A stretch of DNA of 11,505 nt from JBFIHZ01 sp041601535. Lineage in GTDB: Bacteria; Pseudomonadota; Gammaproteobacteria; Xanthomonadales; SZUA-36. The DNA lies in assembly GCA_041601535.1 (NCBI GenBank), contig JBFIHZ010000103.1, positions 1 to 11,505 of the forward strand, in the 5' to 3' direction. This document shows, piece after piece, positions 1 to 7,947 of the stretch. Made by a program: the position numbers and the translations under genes. Numbering within the stretch: the stretch's first letter is position 1; each line of letters begins with the position of its first letter. The notes beneath the pieces are model-generated. The model ran no database searches and had not been told where the DNA came from. It worked only from the letters and a program-made list of their open reading frames with translations.

Positions 1-1116
1 AACTGGCAAGCGGAAAGCACCCGTCATACCATCAAGGCCCTGAGTTCCGCGTATTCCGGCACACCCGGGAAAACGGCCGGGGTAGGCCGGCTGGTGGGTG
101 ATATGGCCGGCGGCGCCCTGCGTGCCTGGGCCGCCAGCAAGATCAGTAAAATCGATCCACCGCCGCGCTTGCTGAGTGCACCTGACAGCCTGCTGAACCA
201 GGCGGTCACTTCCAGCCGTACCTATGCCGCAGTGGATTTTGATTTTGAGCGTATCCGGGCGGTTCGCCGCAAGGTCAAATCGCTGGCTGCCCGCCTGCCG
301 CAGCCGGATGGAAATCCCGCCGCGACCAGGGCCCTGGGTCATGCCACCATCAATGATGTGGTGCTGGCGCTGTGTGCCGGTGGCCTGCGCGCCTACCTGG
401 ATGGCCGTGACGCCTTGCCCGGCAAGCCGCTGGTGGCGATGGCCCCGGTGTCGGTGCGGCAGGATGATCAGCAGGCTGCCATGGGCAACCAGCTGTCAGC
501 CATGCTGGTCAACCTGGCCACGCACACCGCTGATCCGCTCACCCGCCTGATACAGATTTGCACCAGCACCCAGTCGTCCAAGGTCTACAAACAGGCCTTG
601 CCGGCCAACCGCATTGCCAATGCCGTGCCGTCGGAAACGCTTGCGGCGGCGGCGCGCCTGTATACCCGTACCCGGCTGGGTGGCCGTCACCGGCCGTTTT
701 TCAACCTGATCATCACCAATGTGCCGGGACCACGGCAGCATCAGTACCTGGCAGGTGCGCGGCTGGAAAAAACCTTTGGCATGGCGCCGATCATGGACGG
801 ACTGGGGCTGATCATCGTGGTGCTGAGTTATGCCGGCCGGCTCAGCCTGGGCCTGACCTCCTGCCACCGTGTGATACCGGACATCCGCCAGCTGGCTGCT
901 TTGCTGGAACGCTCGCTGCTTGAACTGGAGACCGCGGTGGAGCAGGCCAGCACCGCAAAGGTGTGGCAGGTGGCGGACAGCACCGACGACGGCAGCCCGG
1001 CCGCGGCAGATGGGCAGCTCAGCCCTGCTGAACGCCTGCGTGCTGCCAGCGAGGCGCTGGAACAGGCCATGAAACACATGAATCGCGGCCGGCGGGGCGG
1101 TAAAAAGGACAGCTGA
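1..1116 (+). CDS. Wax ester synthase/diacylglycerol acyltransferase (WS/DGAT), 5'-truncated by window edge
   Basis: The reading frame is open from base 1 to the TGA at 1114-1116, giving 371 residues without an N-terminus. Family members are usually about 450-500 residues and make wax esters or triacylglycerols from acyl-CoA plus a fatty alcohol or diacylglycerol. Family landmarks that can be seen are the NDVVLALC motif (from base 352), PLVAMAPVSVR, ITNVPGP (asparagine codon at 718-720) and the C-terminal run DGLGLIIVVLSYAGRLSLGL, typical of the WS_DGAT C-terminal domain. The catalytic HHxxxDG motif should lie in the missing N-terminal part and cannot be checked. After the domain there is a roughly 60-residue hydrophilic Ala/Gln-rich tail ending in basic residues. 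The gene converges on the minus-strand pyrimidine operon. Its family is clear; whether it prefers alcohol or diacylglycerol cannot be told. Confidence 0.93.
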   Translation, partial: NWQAESTRHTIKALSSAYSGTPGKTAGVGRLVGDMAGGALRAWAASKISKIDPPPRLLSAPDSLLNQAVTSSRTYAAVDFDFERIRAVRRKVKSLAARLPQPDGNPAATRALGHATINDVVLALCAGGLRAYLDGRDALPGKPLVAMAPVSVRQDDQQAAMGNQLSAMLVNLATHTADPLTRLIQICTSTQSSKVYKQALPANRIANAVPSETLAAAARLYTRTRLGGRHRPFFNLIITNVPGPRQHQYLAGARLEKTFGMAPIMDGLGLIIVVLSYAGRLSLGLTSCHRVIPDIRQLAALLERSLLELETAVEQASTAKVWQVADSTDDGSPAAADGQLSPAERLRAASEALEQAMKHMNRGRRGGKKDS

Positions 1117-1143
1117 ACATTTGCACGGCCTGGCTGGGCAGGA

Positions 1144-1174
1144 GCGCGGCTGTAAACCGTGAGAATTACCGCGC
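1144..1174. terminator. Inverted repeat between convergent genes, possible bidirectional terminator
   Basis: GCGCGG (1144-1149) and CCGCGC (1169-1174) form a perfect 6-bp GC-only stem around a 19-nt loop, in the 90-nt gap between the convergent acyltransferase and VOC genes. There is no T-run on either side, so this is at best a weak or Rho-assisted terminator. Position is the main argument. Confidence 0.25.
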
Positions 1175-1206
1175 GGGTGTGCCTTGCGCAGCGCTTTGCC
1201 GGAGCG

Positions 1207-1578
1207 TTAGTCCCATTGGTTTGCGTTGCGGTCAAAGCCGCTGCGCTGCGGCCGTACCACGCAGAATCGCTGGCCGGTAGGCGCTTCCATGATGATCCAG
1301 CGTTTATGCGCCCCCACGCGGCGCGCCCCCAGTGCTTCCAGGCGCGTGGCTTCCGCCTCCAGGTCATCGCTTTCGATATCCAGGTGCACCCGGCTGGGGT
1401 GGTCTACTTTCTGTATTTCAATGTGATAGTCGTCGGCGCCCGTGTCCAGGCATACGTAATTCGGTCCGTCCTGGCCACGGATTTCAATGCCCAGTGCGGC
1501 TGACCAGAACGCCGCCGCGCCGTCCAGGTCCTCGGTGTTGCAATCAATGATAAAACCGGCCAGTTGGCTTTTGTGCAT
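1207..1578 (-). CDS. VOC-superfamily (glyoxalase/bleomycin-resistance fold) protein, substrate unknown
   Basis: A 123-residue single-domain protein. The pattern LAGFIIDCNTEDLDGAAAFW, then ALG, a middle HPSRVHLDIESDDLEAEATR segment and a C-terminal EAPTGQRFCVV strand is the paired beta-alpha-beta-beta-beta layout of the VOC fold, closest to Glyoxalase_6-type proteins. At the usual (D)PxGNxF position it reads APTGQRF, so the acidic residue that often binds metal there is Arg; the metal site may be altered or absent. ATG at 1576-1578 is preceded by GAGG about 8 nt upstream. It starts 10 nt after the preA stop and is read in the same direction, so it is probably the last gene of the pyrimidine operon. 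No known pyrimidine-pathway step needs it. A repair or detoxification role for a reactive by-product is only a guess. Confidence 0.82.
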   Translation of the reverse strand: MHKSQLAGFIIDCNTEDLDGAAAFWSAALGIEIRGQDGPNYVCLDTGADDYHIEIQKVDHPSRVHLDIESDDLEAEATRLEALGARRVGAHKRWIIMEAPTGQRFCVVRPQRSGFDRNANQWD

Positions 1579-1588
1579 GGTTTCAGCC

Positions 1589-2860
1589 TCAGGAGCGTAA
1601 GGGGTTGTTGGGGTGATCGCCCCAGTTCATGTAGGGCAGGCCGTTATCCACTTCAACCATGGTGATGCAGTTGGGAACCGGGCACACCAGGTTGCACAGG
1701 TTGCAGCCCACGCATTCGTCATCAATCACGGTGTAGGTGCGTTTGCCATTTTCATCCTTGCTGCGCGCGATGGCCTGGTGGGAAGCATCCTCACAGACGA
1801 TATGGCACAAACCGCATTCGATGCACTTGTCCTGATCGATGGATGCCAGGGTTTTATAGTTCAGGTCGAGCTTGTTCCAGTCGGTGACGTGATCAATGGC
1901 CTTGCCGCGAAAATCGTCCAGGCTGCGGTAGTTCTTGCTGTCCATCCAGTTGTTCAGGCCGTCGGTGAGGTCATCAATGATCTTGAACCCGAAGCGCATC
2001 GCGGCGGTACACACCTGCACGCTGCCGCAGCCGAGGGCGATATATTCCGCCGCATCCCGCCACGTGTTGATGCCGCCGATGCCGGACATGGGCAGACCAC
2101 GGGTCAGCGGGTCACGGGCGATTTCCGACACCATGCTCAGGGCAATCGGTTTGACCGCCGGGCCGCAGTAACCGCCGTGCGCGCCCATGCCGGCAACCGA
2201 TGGTTCAGGGGAGAAGGTGTCCAGGTTGATGGAGGTGATGGAATTGATGGTGTTGATCAAAGACACCGCATCAGCGCCGCCTTCTTTGGCGGCCCTGGCC
2301 GGGTAACGGATGTCAGTAATATTGGGTGTGAGTTTGACGAAGACCGGCAGCCGGGTATGGGTTTTGCACCAGCCAGCCACGTCGCGGATATATTCCGGCA
2401 CCTGGCCCACGGCCGAACCCATGCCGCGCTCGCTCATACCATGCGGACAACCGAAATTCAGCTCCACCCCGTCACAGCCGGTTTGTTCCACTGCCTTGAG
2501 GATGTCCTGCCAGGCTTTTTCGTTGCACGGCACCATCAGCGATACCACCATGGCGCGGTCGGGCCAGGCCTGCTTGACCGCGGTGATTTCTTCCAGGTTG
2601 ACCTCCAGCGGCCGGTCGGTGATCAATTCAATGTTATTCAGGCCAATCATGCGCTGGCCGTTGTAATCAATGGAGCCATAGCGGGAGCAGACGTTGACCA
2701 CCGGTGGACCGGCTTCGCCCAGGGTTTTCCACACCACGCCTCCCCAGCCTGCTTCAAACGCCCGTTCGACGTTGATGCGCTTGTCGGTGGGTGGCGCGGA
2801 AGCCAGCCAGAAGGGGTTGGGCGAGTGCACGCCCGCGATGGTGCAACTGAGATCAGCCAT
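1589..2860 (-). CDS. preA: NAD-dependent dihydropyrimidine dehydrogenase subunit PreA
   Basis: FMN/Fe-S subunit (423 residues) that, with PreT, reduces uracil or thymine to the 5,6-dihydro base using NADH: the first step of reductive pyrimidine catabolism. Residues ~1-310 form a dihydroorotate-dehydrogenase-like TIM barrel with PFWLASAPPTDK (16-27), ELNFGCPHGMSERGMGSAVG (133-152), KLTPN (176-180) and SGIGGINTW (259-267). The C-terminus carries two 4Fe-4S ferredoxin motifs: C346/C349/C352/C356 and C383/C386/C389/C393. Length and order match bacterial PreA. The frame has an upstream in-frame ATG at 2866, but AGGTGA at 2867-2872 sits 6 nt before the ATG at 2860, and the resulting MADLS start is the family's usual one. 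It overlaps the preT stop by 8 nt, suggesting translational coupling of the two subunits. Confidence 0.95.
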   Translation of the reverse strand: MADLSCTIAGVHSPNPFWLASAPPTDKRINVERAFEAGWGGVVWKTLGEAGPPVVNVCSRYGSIDYNGQRMIGLNNIELITDRPLEVNLEEITAVKQAWPDRAMVVSLMVPCNEKAWQDILKAVEQTGCDGVELNFGCPHGMSERGMGSAVGQVPEYIRDVAGWCKTHTRLPVFVKLTPNITDIRYPARAAKEGGADAVSLINTINSITSINLDTFSPEPSVAGMGAHGGYCGPAVKPIALSMVSEIARDPLTRGLPMSGIGGINTWRDAAEYIALGCGSVQVCTAAMRFGFKIIDDLTDGLNNWMDSKNYRSLDDFRGKAIDHVTDWNKLDLNYKTLASIDQDKCIECGLCHIVCEDASHQAIARSKDENGKRTYTVIDDECVGCNLCNLVCPVPNCITMVEVDNGLPYMNWGDHPNNPLRS

Positions 2861-4223
2861 GAGCATTCACCTGTTCGCTGCTGAGAAATTCATGCATGCT
2901 GAGCGCGGCAATTTTTCCGTCCTGCACGGCGGCCACCGTGAGGTCCGGGCCAGCGACGCAATCACCGCCAGCCCATACGCCGGACAGGCTGGTGCGGCGT
3001 GACTCATCAATGCGAATGCGGCCATTGTCGATGGCCGGACAATCATCCGAATCCAGCAGGCTCTCGTCGAAATGCTGGCCAATGGCCTTGAACACCTGGT
3101 CGGCCGCAATATCGAAATATTCTCCGGTTCCGGCCAGCCGGCCGGCATCGTCGATGCGGGTGTACTCAAAGGTAACCCCGGTCACGCCGGCTTCATCGGC
3201 ATTGATTCGATACGGGCTGGCCCAGGTTTTGATCAGTACGCCGTTGGTTTGCGCCACCTGCTGTTCGTAGTCGGTGGCGCCCATGTCCGCCATGCCCCGG
3301 CGGTAGGCCAGGGTAACGTACTCGGCGCCCAGCTTGCGGATCTGCACCGCGATATCAATGGCGGTATTGCCGCCGCCAATCACCACCACCTGGCGGCCAA
3401 CGGGCAGGCCGGACAGGTCCTGCTGACGGATCATGGCAATGTAATCCACCGCATTGCCCACCCCGTCGGTGTACTCGTCCTCCAGGTCCAGCTGGTTTAC
3501 CGCGTTGTGGCCGATGCCAAGAAATACCGCGGCATATTCCCGCCGCAGGCTGGCCAGGCTGAAATCAATGCCCAGCGCCTGGCCGGTGCGCAGCGTGATG
3601 CCACCGATACCAAGAATGAATTCCACCTCGCGGGCGGCGCGTTCATCCACCATCTTGTAGGCGGCGATGCCGTATTCGTTCAGTCCGCCCGGCTTGTCCC
3701 TGGCCTCAAAGACCGTCACATCGTGGCCGTGCATGGCCAGCCGATGGGCGCAGGCCAGGCCAGCCGGGCCGGCGCCGACAACGGCGACTTTCAGTCCGCT
3801 GGCCGGGGCGCGCTCAAACGGTTGCCGGCCAGTGGCAAACAGGTTATCGGTGGCATGCCGCTGCAGGCGTCCGATGGCTACCGGGCGGTGCTCGGCGGTG
3901 TTTTTAACGCACACCTGCTCACACAGTTCTTCCACCGGGCAGACATTGGCGCAGGTGCCGCCCATGATGTTCTCGCTGAGAATGGTGGTGGCGGCGCCGT
4001 AGACATTCCCGGTGGTGATCTTGCGAATAAAGCCAGGTATGTCGATGCCGGTGGGGCAGGCTTCGGTGCACGGCGCATCGAAACAGAACAGGCAACGCTC
4101 TGCCTCGGTGACGGCCTGGCTGGGGCTGAACGGGGCGTGCAGGTCGGCAAAATTTGCCGCTATGCGTTCCGCAGGCAAACGCCCGGCCCGCACATCCCGC
4201 TGACGGCTCGCTTTCTTGCTCAT
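2853..4223 (-). CDS. preT: NAD-dependent dihydropyrimidine dehydrogenase subunit PreT
   Basis: FAD/NADH-binding, Fe-S-containing partner of PreA (456 residues); it takes electrons from NADH and passes them to PreA for pyrimidine reduction. The N-terminal domain has cysteines C44, C47, C52, C56 and C91, C95, C101, C105, the two cluster motifs shared with glutamate synthase beta subunit and mammalian DPD. Then come the FAD-binding VVGAGPAG (148-155), the NAD-binding VIGGGNTA (281-288) and the C-terminal FAD motif AGGDCVAGPDLTVAAVQDGK (418-437). A longer frame from a GTG at 4253 has no ribosome-binding site, whereas the ATG at 4223 has GAGGAAG upstream and overlaps the permease stop as ATGA, so 4223 is chosen. 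The 3' end overlaps preA. Glutamate synthase small subunit is the main look-alike, but the adjacent preA rules it out. Confidence 0.95.
   Translation of the reverse strand: MSKKASRQRDVRAGRLPAERIAANFADLHAPFSPSQAVTEAERCLFCFDAPCTEACPTGIDIPGFIRKITTGNVYGAATTILSENIMGGTCANVCPVEELCEQVCVKNTAEHRPVAIGRLQRHATDNLFATGRQPFERAPASGLKVAVVGAGPAGLACAHRLAMHGHDVTVFEARDKPGGLNEYGIAAYKMVDERAAREVEFILGIGGITLRTGQALGIDFSLASLRREYAAVFLGIGHNAVNQLDLEDEYTDGVGNAVDYIAMIRQQDLSGLPVGRQVVVIGGGNTAIDIAVQIRKLGAEYVTLAYRRGMADMGATDYEQQVAQTNGVLIKTWASPYRINADEAGVTGVTFEYTRIDDAGRLAGTGEYFDIAADQVFKAIGQHFDESLLDSDDCPAIDNGRIRIDESRRTSLSGVWAGGDCVAGPDLTVAAVQDGKIAALSMHEFLSSEQVNAHG
2867..2872 (-). promoter_or_regulatory. Ribosome-binding site that sets the preA start
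   Basis: AGGTGA on the minus strand lies 6 nt before the ATG at 2858-2860. It nearly touches the alternative in-frame ATG at 2864-2866, which would leave no usable spacing, so the downstream start is favoured. The site lies inside the 3' end of preT. Confidence 0.6.
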
Positions 4224-5668
4224 GCGTCTTCCTCGTAATGCCGCATCAGCCACAGGTAACTCAGTGCGGATATGGCCAGGCCGATAAACCAGGCGTAGTT
4301 GTACAGATTGACCAGCGGTCCGGTATCCACCATCAGGCCAACGTGTGCCAGGAAGCCCGGTACGTTGGGCAGAATGCCGGCCACCAACGCGCCAATGGCT
4401 GCCATGTTGACCCCGGAGTAGCGTCCTTCGTTGCTGTACAGTTCATCGAGGTCGAGCTTGGTTTTGCGCACCAGAAAATAGTCAACCAGGATAATGCCGA
4501 TGACCGGGCCTAGCAGCGCCGAGTAACCGATCAACCAGGTGAAGATGTAGCCACTGGGGTCGTCCACCAGTTTCCAGGGCATCATGACAATACCGACCAC
4601 GCCGGTAATATAGCCACCGGTTTTGAAGTCGATTTTCTGCGGCCACATATTGGCGAAACTGTTGGCCGGGCCAACCACATTGGCCGCTGCATTGGTGGAA
4701 ATGGTCGCGATGACCACGGCGATCATGGCAAAAGACACCAGCACCGGTGAATCGAAACGCCGCACCAGTTCCACCGGGTCCCAGATGGCTTCGCCAAATA
4801 TAATCACGGTAGCGCTGGTCACGGCCACGCCGATAAAGGCAAACAGCGTCATGGTGGTGGGCAGGCCGGACAGTTGTCCCAGTACCTGGGCCCGCTGGTC
4901 ACGCGCATAGCGGGTGAAGTCCGAGATGTTCAGCGTCAATGTCGCCCAGAAACCCACCATGGCGGTCAGGCTGGGAAAAAACAGCGCCAGAAATTCGCTG
5001 TTGCTGGTAAAGCGTGATTCCGCCTTGAGCATGGGGCCGAAACCGTCAGCCTGCTGCCAGGCCCACCACAGCAGGGCCAGGCCGCACAGGATCAGGAACG
5101 GGGCGGCCAGTTGTTCCAGCACCTTGATGGAATTGATGCCTTTCCAGATCAGCCAGATATTCATTGCCCAGAACAGCATGAAGCAGCTGAACTGCACCGC
5201 GTTCACGCCAATCCAGTCCGGCAGCCCCTGCGGCAGATCGGCGGCCTCGGGCCAGAAAATCAGCAACAGCGTGTAGATGGCGGCACCGCCAATCCAGGTC
5301 TGTATGCCAAACCAGCCACAGGCCACGATGGCGCGCAGGAACGAGGGAATATGCGCGCCGCTGGTGCCGAAGGCTGCGCGGGCGAACACCGGGAACGGAA
5401 TGCCGTACTTGGCACCGGCATGTCCGCTGAGGGCCATTGGTACCAGCACGATCAGGTTGCCCAGCAGTACCGTCCACATGGCTTGCGACCAGCTCATGCC
5501 ACCTTCCACCAGCGAGGCGGCAATCATGTAGGTGGGAATATTGATCGCCATGCCTACCCACAGTGAATAGAAGCTGATGGCGGACCAGGTGCGCTCCGCC
5601 GGTGCTGTCGGGGCAATGTCCTGGTTGCTGAGACGGGTATCGGGACCCTTGGCCACGTTGGTGTTCAT
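4220..5668 (-). CDS. NCS1-family nucleobase/hydantoin:cation symporter
   Basis: A 482-residue inner-membrane permease with about 12 hydrophobic segments, of the nucleobase:cation symporter-1 family (uracil, cytosine, allantoin and hydantoin carriers). Recognisable features are GWFGIQTWIGG, with W119 and Q123 matching the substrate-contacting Trp and Gln spaced the same way in the hydantoin carrier Mhp1, LNISDFTRYAR (246-256), a family hallmark, and STNAAANVVGPANSF (324-338), matching the TM8 region that supplies a substrate Asn in Mhp1. It begins 4 nt after the beta-ureidopropionase stop, with only a weak AGG near the start, and its TGA overlaps the preT ATG. The operon predicts uracil or thymine as substrate; dihydrouracil or hydantoin import is an alternative that sequence cannot exclude. 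The family call is firm and the substrate is inference. Confidence 0.93.
   Translation of the reverse strand: MNTNVAKGPDTRLSNQDIAPTAPAERTWSAISFYSLWVGMAINIPTYMIAASLVEGGMSWSQAMWTVLLGNLIVLVPMALSGHAGAKYGIPFPVFARAAFGTSGAHIPSFLRAIVACGWFGIQTWIGGAAIYTLLLIFWPEAADLPQGLPDWIGVNAVQFSCFMLFWAMNIWLIWKGINSIKVLEQLAAPFLILCGLALLWWAWQQADGFGPMLKAESRFTSNSEFLALFFPSLTAMVGFWATLTLNISDFTRYARDQRAQVLGQLSGLPTTMTLFAFIGVAVTSATVIIFGEAIWDPVELVRRFDSPVLVSFAMIAVVIATISTNAAANVVGPANSFANMWPQKIDFKTGGYITGVVGIVMMPWKLVDDPSGYIFTWLIGYSALLGPVIGIILVDYFLVRKTKLDLDELYSNEGRYSGVNMAAIGALVAGILPNVPGFLAHVGLMVDTGPLVNLYNYAWFIGLAISALSYLWLMRHYEEDA
4228..4234 (-). promoter_or_regulatory. Ribosome-binding site that sets the preT start
   Basis: GAGGAAG on the minus strand, with AGGA 6 nt before the ATG at 4221-4223. 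It lies inside the last codons of the permease gene. The alternative GTG at 4251-4253 has no purine-rich site upstream. Confidence 0.65.
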
Positions 5669-5672
5669 TCGC

Positions 5673-6539
5673 CTACAGCTCGGTCAGCTGGCCATAAGTC
5701 TCGGGCCGCCGGTCGCGGAAGAACTGCCACGTGTCGCGCACCTCCCGGACGAGGTCCAGGTCGAGGTCGGCAATCAGCAGTTCGTCCTTGTCCGCGCTGG
5801 CTTGTGCCACTTTCTGGCCGCGCGGATCGACGAAGTAGGAAGAACCGTAAAACTCGCCGATATTCCACGGCGCTTCAACGCCCACACGGTTGATGGCGGC
5901 AACAAAGTAACCGTTGGCCACGGCATGTGCCGGCTGTTCAATTTCCCACAGGTACTGCGACAGGCCGGCCACGGTAGCCGATGGATTGAATACGATCTCG
6001 GCGCCGTTCAGGCCCAGGCAACGTGCGCCGTCCGGAAAATGCCGGTCGTAACAGATGTACACGCCCACCTTGCCATAGGCAGTATCGAATACCGGATAGC
6101 CCAGGTTACCGGGTTTGAAAAAGAATTTTTCCCAGAAGCCGGCCACCTGGGGGATATGGTTTTTACGGTACTTGCCGAGGTAGGTGCCATCGGCATCGAT
6201 AACGGCTGCGGTGTTGTAGTACACGCCGGTCATGTGTTGTTCGTAAATCGGCACCACGATGACCATGTTGTACTGGCGGGCGTAATCGCACATCAGTTGG
6301 GTGGTGGGGCCGTCCGGTATCGCTTCCGCCGCGCCGTACCACTTGGCGTCCTGCGACGGGCAGAAGTATGGCCCGGTAAAAATTTCCTGGAAGCACAGTA
6401 TTTGCACTCCGGCCGCGGCCGCCTGCTCGATATAGGGAATGTGGGCATCGATCATGGCCTGGCGGTGGGCTTCGCAGGGTTCGGCGGTGTCCAGCTTGTT
6501 GGCCATCTGAATAATCCCGGCCTTCACGGTTCTTGTCAT
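5673..6539 (-). CDS. Beta-ureidopropionase (N-carbamoyl-beta-alanine amidohydrolase), nitrilase superfamily
   Basis: Hydrolyses N-carbamoyl-beta-alanine (or the beta-aminoisobutyrate analogue from thymine) to the beta-amino acid, CO2 and NH3, the third step of the reductive pathway. The nitrilase triad is visible: E52 in FQEIF, K126 in YRKNHIP and C163 in VYICYDRHFP. FNPSAT, AINRVG and EFYGSSYF follow as in eukaryotic beta-ureidopropionases, which are about 100 residues longer; this 288-residue version lacks their N-terminal extension. ATG at 6537-6539 has GGGAGA about 6 nt upstream. It starts 14 nt after the dihydropyrimidinase stop and ends 4 nt before the permease. Many proteobacterial pyrimidine or hydantoin clusters instead use an M20-peptidase-type carbamoylase here. 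N-carbamoyl-D-amino acid hydrolase is the main alternative, less likely given preTA. Confidence 0.9.
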   Translation of the reverse strand: MTRTVKAGIIQMANKLDTAEPCEAHRQAMIDAHIPYIEQAAAAGVQILCFQEIFTGPYFCPSQDAKWYGAAEAIPDGPTTQLMCDYARQYNMVIVVPIYEQHMTGVYYNTAAVIDADGTYLGKYRKNHIPQVAGFWEKFFFKPGNLGYPVFDTAYGKVGVYICYDRHFPDGARCLGLNGAEIVFNPSATVAGLSQYLWEIEQPAHAVANGYFVAAINRVGVEAPWNIGEFYGSSYFVDPRGQKVAQASADKDELLIADLDLDLVREVRDTWQFFRDRRPETYGQLTEL

Positions 6540-6553
6540 TGTGGTCTCCCGGC

Positions 6554-7942
6554 TTACAGGTGTGGATTAAACGGTTTGCGCGGAAGGTAGCGGCCAAAGC
6601 CTTCACCCACCAGCGCCTTGCCCTGGTCAACTGCCACGGTGCCACGCAGGATGGTGGTGCGGGTTTTACCCTGGACCTGCCAGCCTTCATAGGCGGAATA
6701 ATCACAGTTCATGTGGTGTGTTTCGGCTGACAGTGTGTGCTTGACGTTCGGGTCGAAGATGACAATGTCGGCATCAGAACCTACTGCAATGGTGCCTTTG
6801 CGTGGAAACAGCCCGAATATCTTGGCGGCGGCAGTGGAACTCATCTCCACAAACTTGTTAAGGGATATCCGGCCCTGGTGTACACCTTCGGAATACAGCA
6901 GCTCCAGCCGGTGTTCGATGCCGGGGGCGCCATTGGGTATCTTGGAAAAATCGTCGCGTCCCATGGCTTTCTGGTCCATGCAGAACGGGCAATGATCGGT
7001 GGCCACGTGATGGATCAGGTTCTGGTTGATCCCGGACCACAAGGCTTCCTGGTCCTTTTTCTTGCGCAGTGGCGGACTCATGACCACCTTGGCTCCTTCG
7101 AAGCCATCCTGGAAATACAGCGATTCATCCAGCAACAGGTACTGGATGCAGGTTTCCACGTACACTTTCTGATTGCGCAGCGTGGCATGGCGGACGCGCT
7201 CCAGGGCTTCCTCGCAGGTCAGGTGCACGATGTAGTTCGGGCAGCCAGCCTGCCAGGCCAGGTCCATGACGCGGCCGCTGGCTTCGGCCTCGCACACCGG
7301 TGGCCGCGACAATACGTGGTAACGGGGCTCGGTTTTTCCTTCGGCAATGAATTTCTGAATCTGGTGATCGATCATGTCGCCGTTTTCGCAGTGCGAGGTG
7401 ATGATGCCGCCGTGCTGAACCAGTTCCTTCATCAGTTCAAACATCTGCCTGTCATCTACCATCAACGCGCCCTTGTAGGCCATGAAGGTTTTGAACGAGT
7501 TGATGCCGAGTTCATTGATGATGCGCGGTATTTCCGTGCGCGTGCAGTCATTGAAATCAGTCACCGCACAGTGAAAGGCATAATCCGATACCGCATGACC
7601 GTCCGCCTTGCGATGCCATTCGTCGATGGCGGATTCCAGGCTGTTGCCTTGTTGCTGTATGGCAAAGTCAATGATGCTGGTGGTGCCGCCGTGCAGGCCG
7701 GCCAGCGTGCCGCTTTCGAACGTGTCGCTGGCATGGGTGCCCATAAAGGGGAGTTCCATGTGGGTATGTGCATCAATGCCGCCAGGAAACAGGTAGCAGC
7801 CCTTGGCATCGATGTTCTGGTCTGCGTCGGCCTGAAGATTGTGGCCGATAGCCGCCACTGCTTCATCCTGCACCAGTACATCGGCAGCGTAGTGGTCGGT
7901 AGCGGTAACCACCGTGCCATTGCGAATCAACAGTGAACTCAT
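6554..7942 (-). CDS. hydA: Dihydropyrimidinase / D-hydantoinase
   Basis: Zinc amidohydrolase (462 residues) that opens dihydrouracil or dihydrothymine to the N-carbamoyl-beta-amino acid. All dinuclear-site ligands can be placed: H59 and H61 in DAHTHME, the lysine that is carboxylated in this family (K151 in SFKTFMAYKG), H184 in SHCENGD, H240 in IVHLTCEEA and D316 in VATDHCPF. SPPLRKKKD near 289-297 is also typical. The longest frame begins with a GTG at 7948, but AGGAGG sits 5 nt before the ATG at 7940-7942, so that start is used. It is the first gene of the minus-strand operon, and the following beta-ureidopropionase takes its product. The same fold is called D-hydantoinase when assayed on hydantoins; the PreTA context supports the pyrimidine role. 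Confidence 0.95.
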   Translation of the reverse strand: MSSLLIRNGTVVTATDHYAADVLVQDEAVAAIGHNLQADADQNIDAKGCYLFPGGIDAHTHMELPFMGTHASDTFESGTLAGLHGGTTSIIDFAIQQQGNSLESAIDEWHRKADGHAVSDYAFHCAVTDFNDCTRTEIPRIINELGINSFKTFMAYKGALMVDDRQMFELMKELVQHGGIITSHCENGDMIDHQIQKFIAEGKTEPRYHVLSRPPVCEAEASGRVMDLAWQAGCPNYIVHLTCEEALERVRHATLRNQKVYVETCIQYLLLDESLYFQDGFEGAKVVMSPPLRKKKDQEALWSGINQNLIHHVATDHCPFCMDQKAMGRDDFSKIPNGAPGIEHRLELLYSEGVHQGRISLNKFVEMSSTAAAKIFGLFPRKGTIAVGSDADIVIFDPNVKHTLSAETHHMNCDYSAYEGWQVQGKTRTTILRGTVAVDQGKALVGEGFGRYLPRKPFNPHL

Positions 7943-7947
7943 TTGCA

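Noticed and set aside
1613..2884. A 423-codon plus-strand open frame opposite preA
   Set aside because: It mirrors preA almost exactly, has His- and Ala-rich composition typical of the antisense of GC-rich genes, and shows no domain. The same applies to plus-strand frames at 3072-4238, 5577-6590, 6737-7936 and 10377-11126 and minus-strand frames at 496-1077 and 8416-9174.
1589..4223. PreT/PreA as glutamate synthase small subunit plus dihydroorotate dehydrogenase
   Set aside because: The two N-terminal cysteine motifs in PreT, the C-terminal double ferredoxin domain in PreA, and the adjacent dihydropyrimidinase and beta-ureidopropionase together identify dihydropyrimidine dehydrogenase.
4224..4253. 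Ten-residue N-terminal extension of preT from a GTG
   Set aside because: There is no ribosome-binding site upstream, while the ATG at 4223 has one and forms an ATGA overlap with the permease stop.
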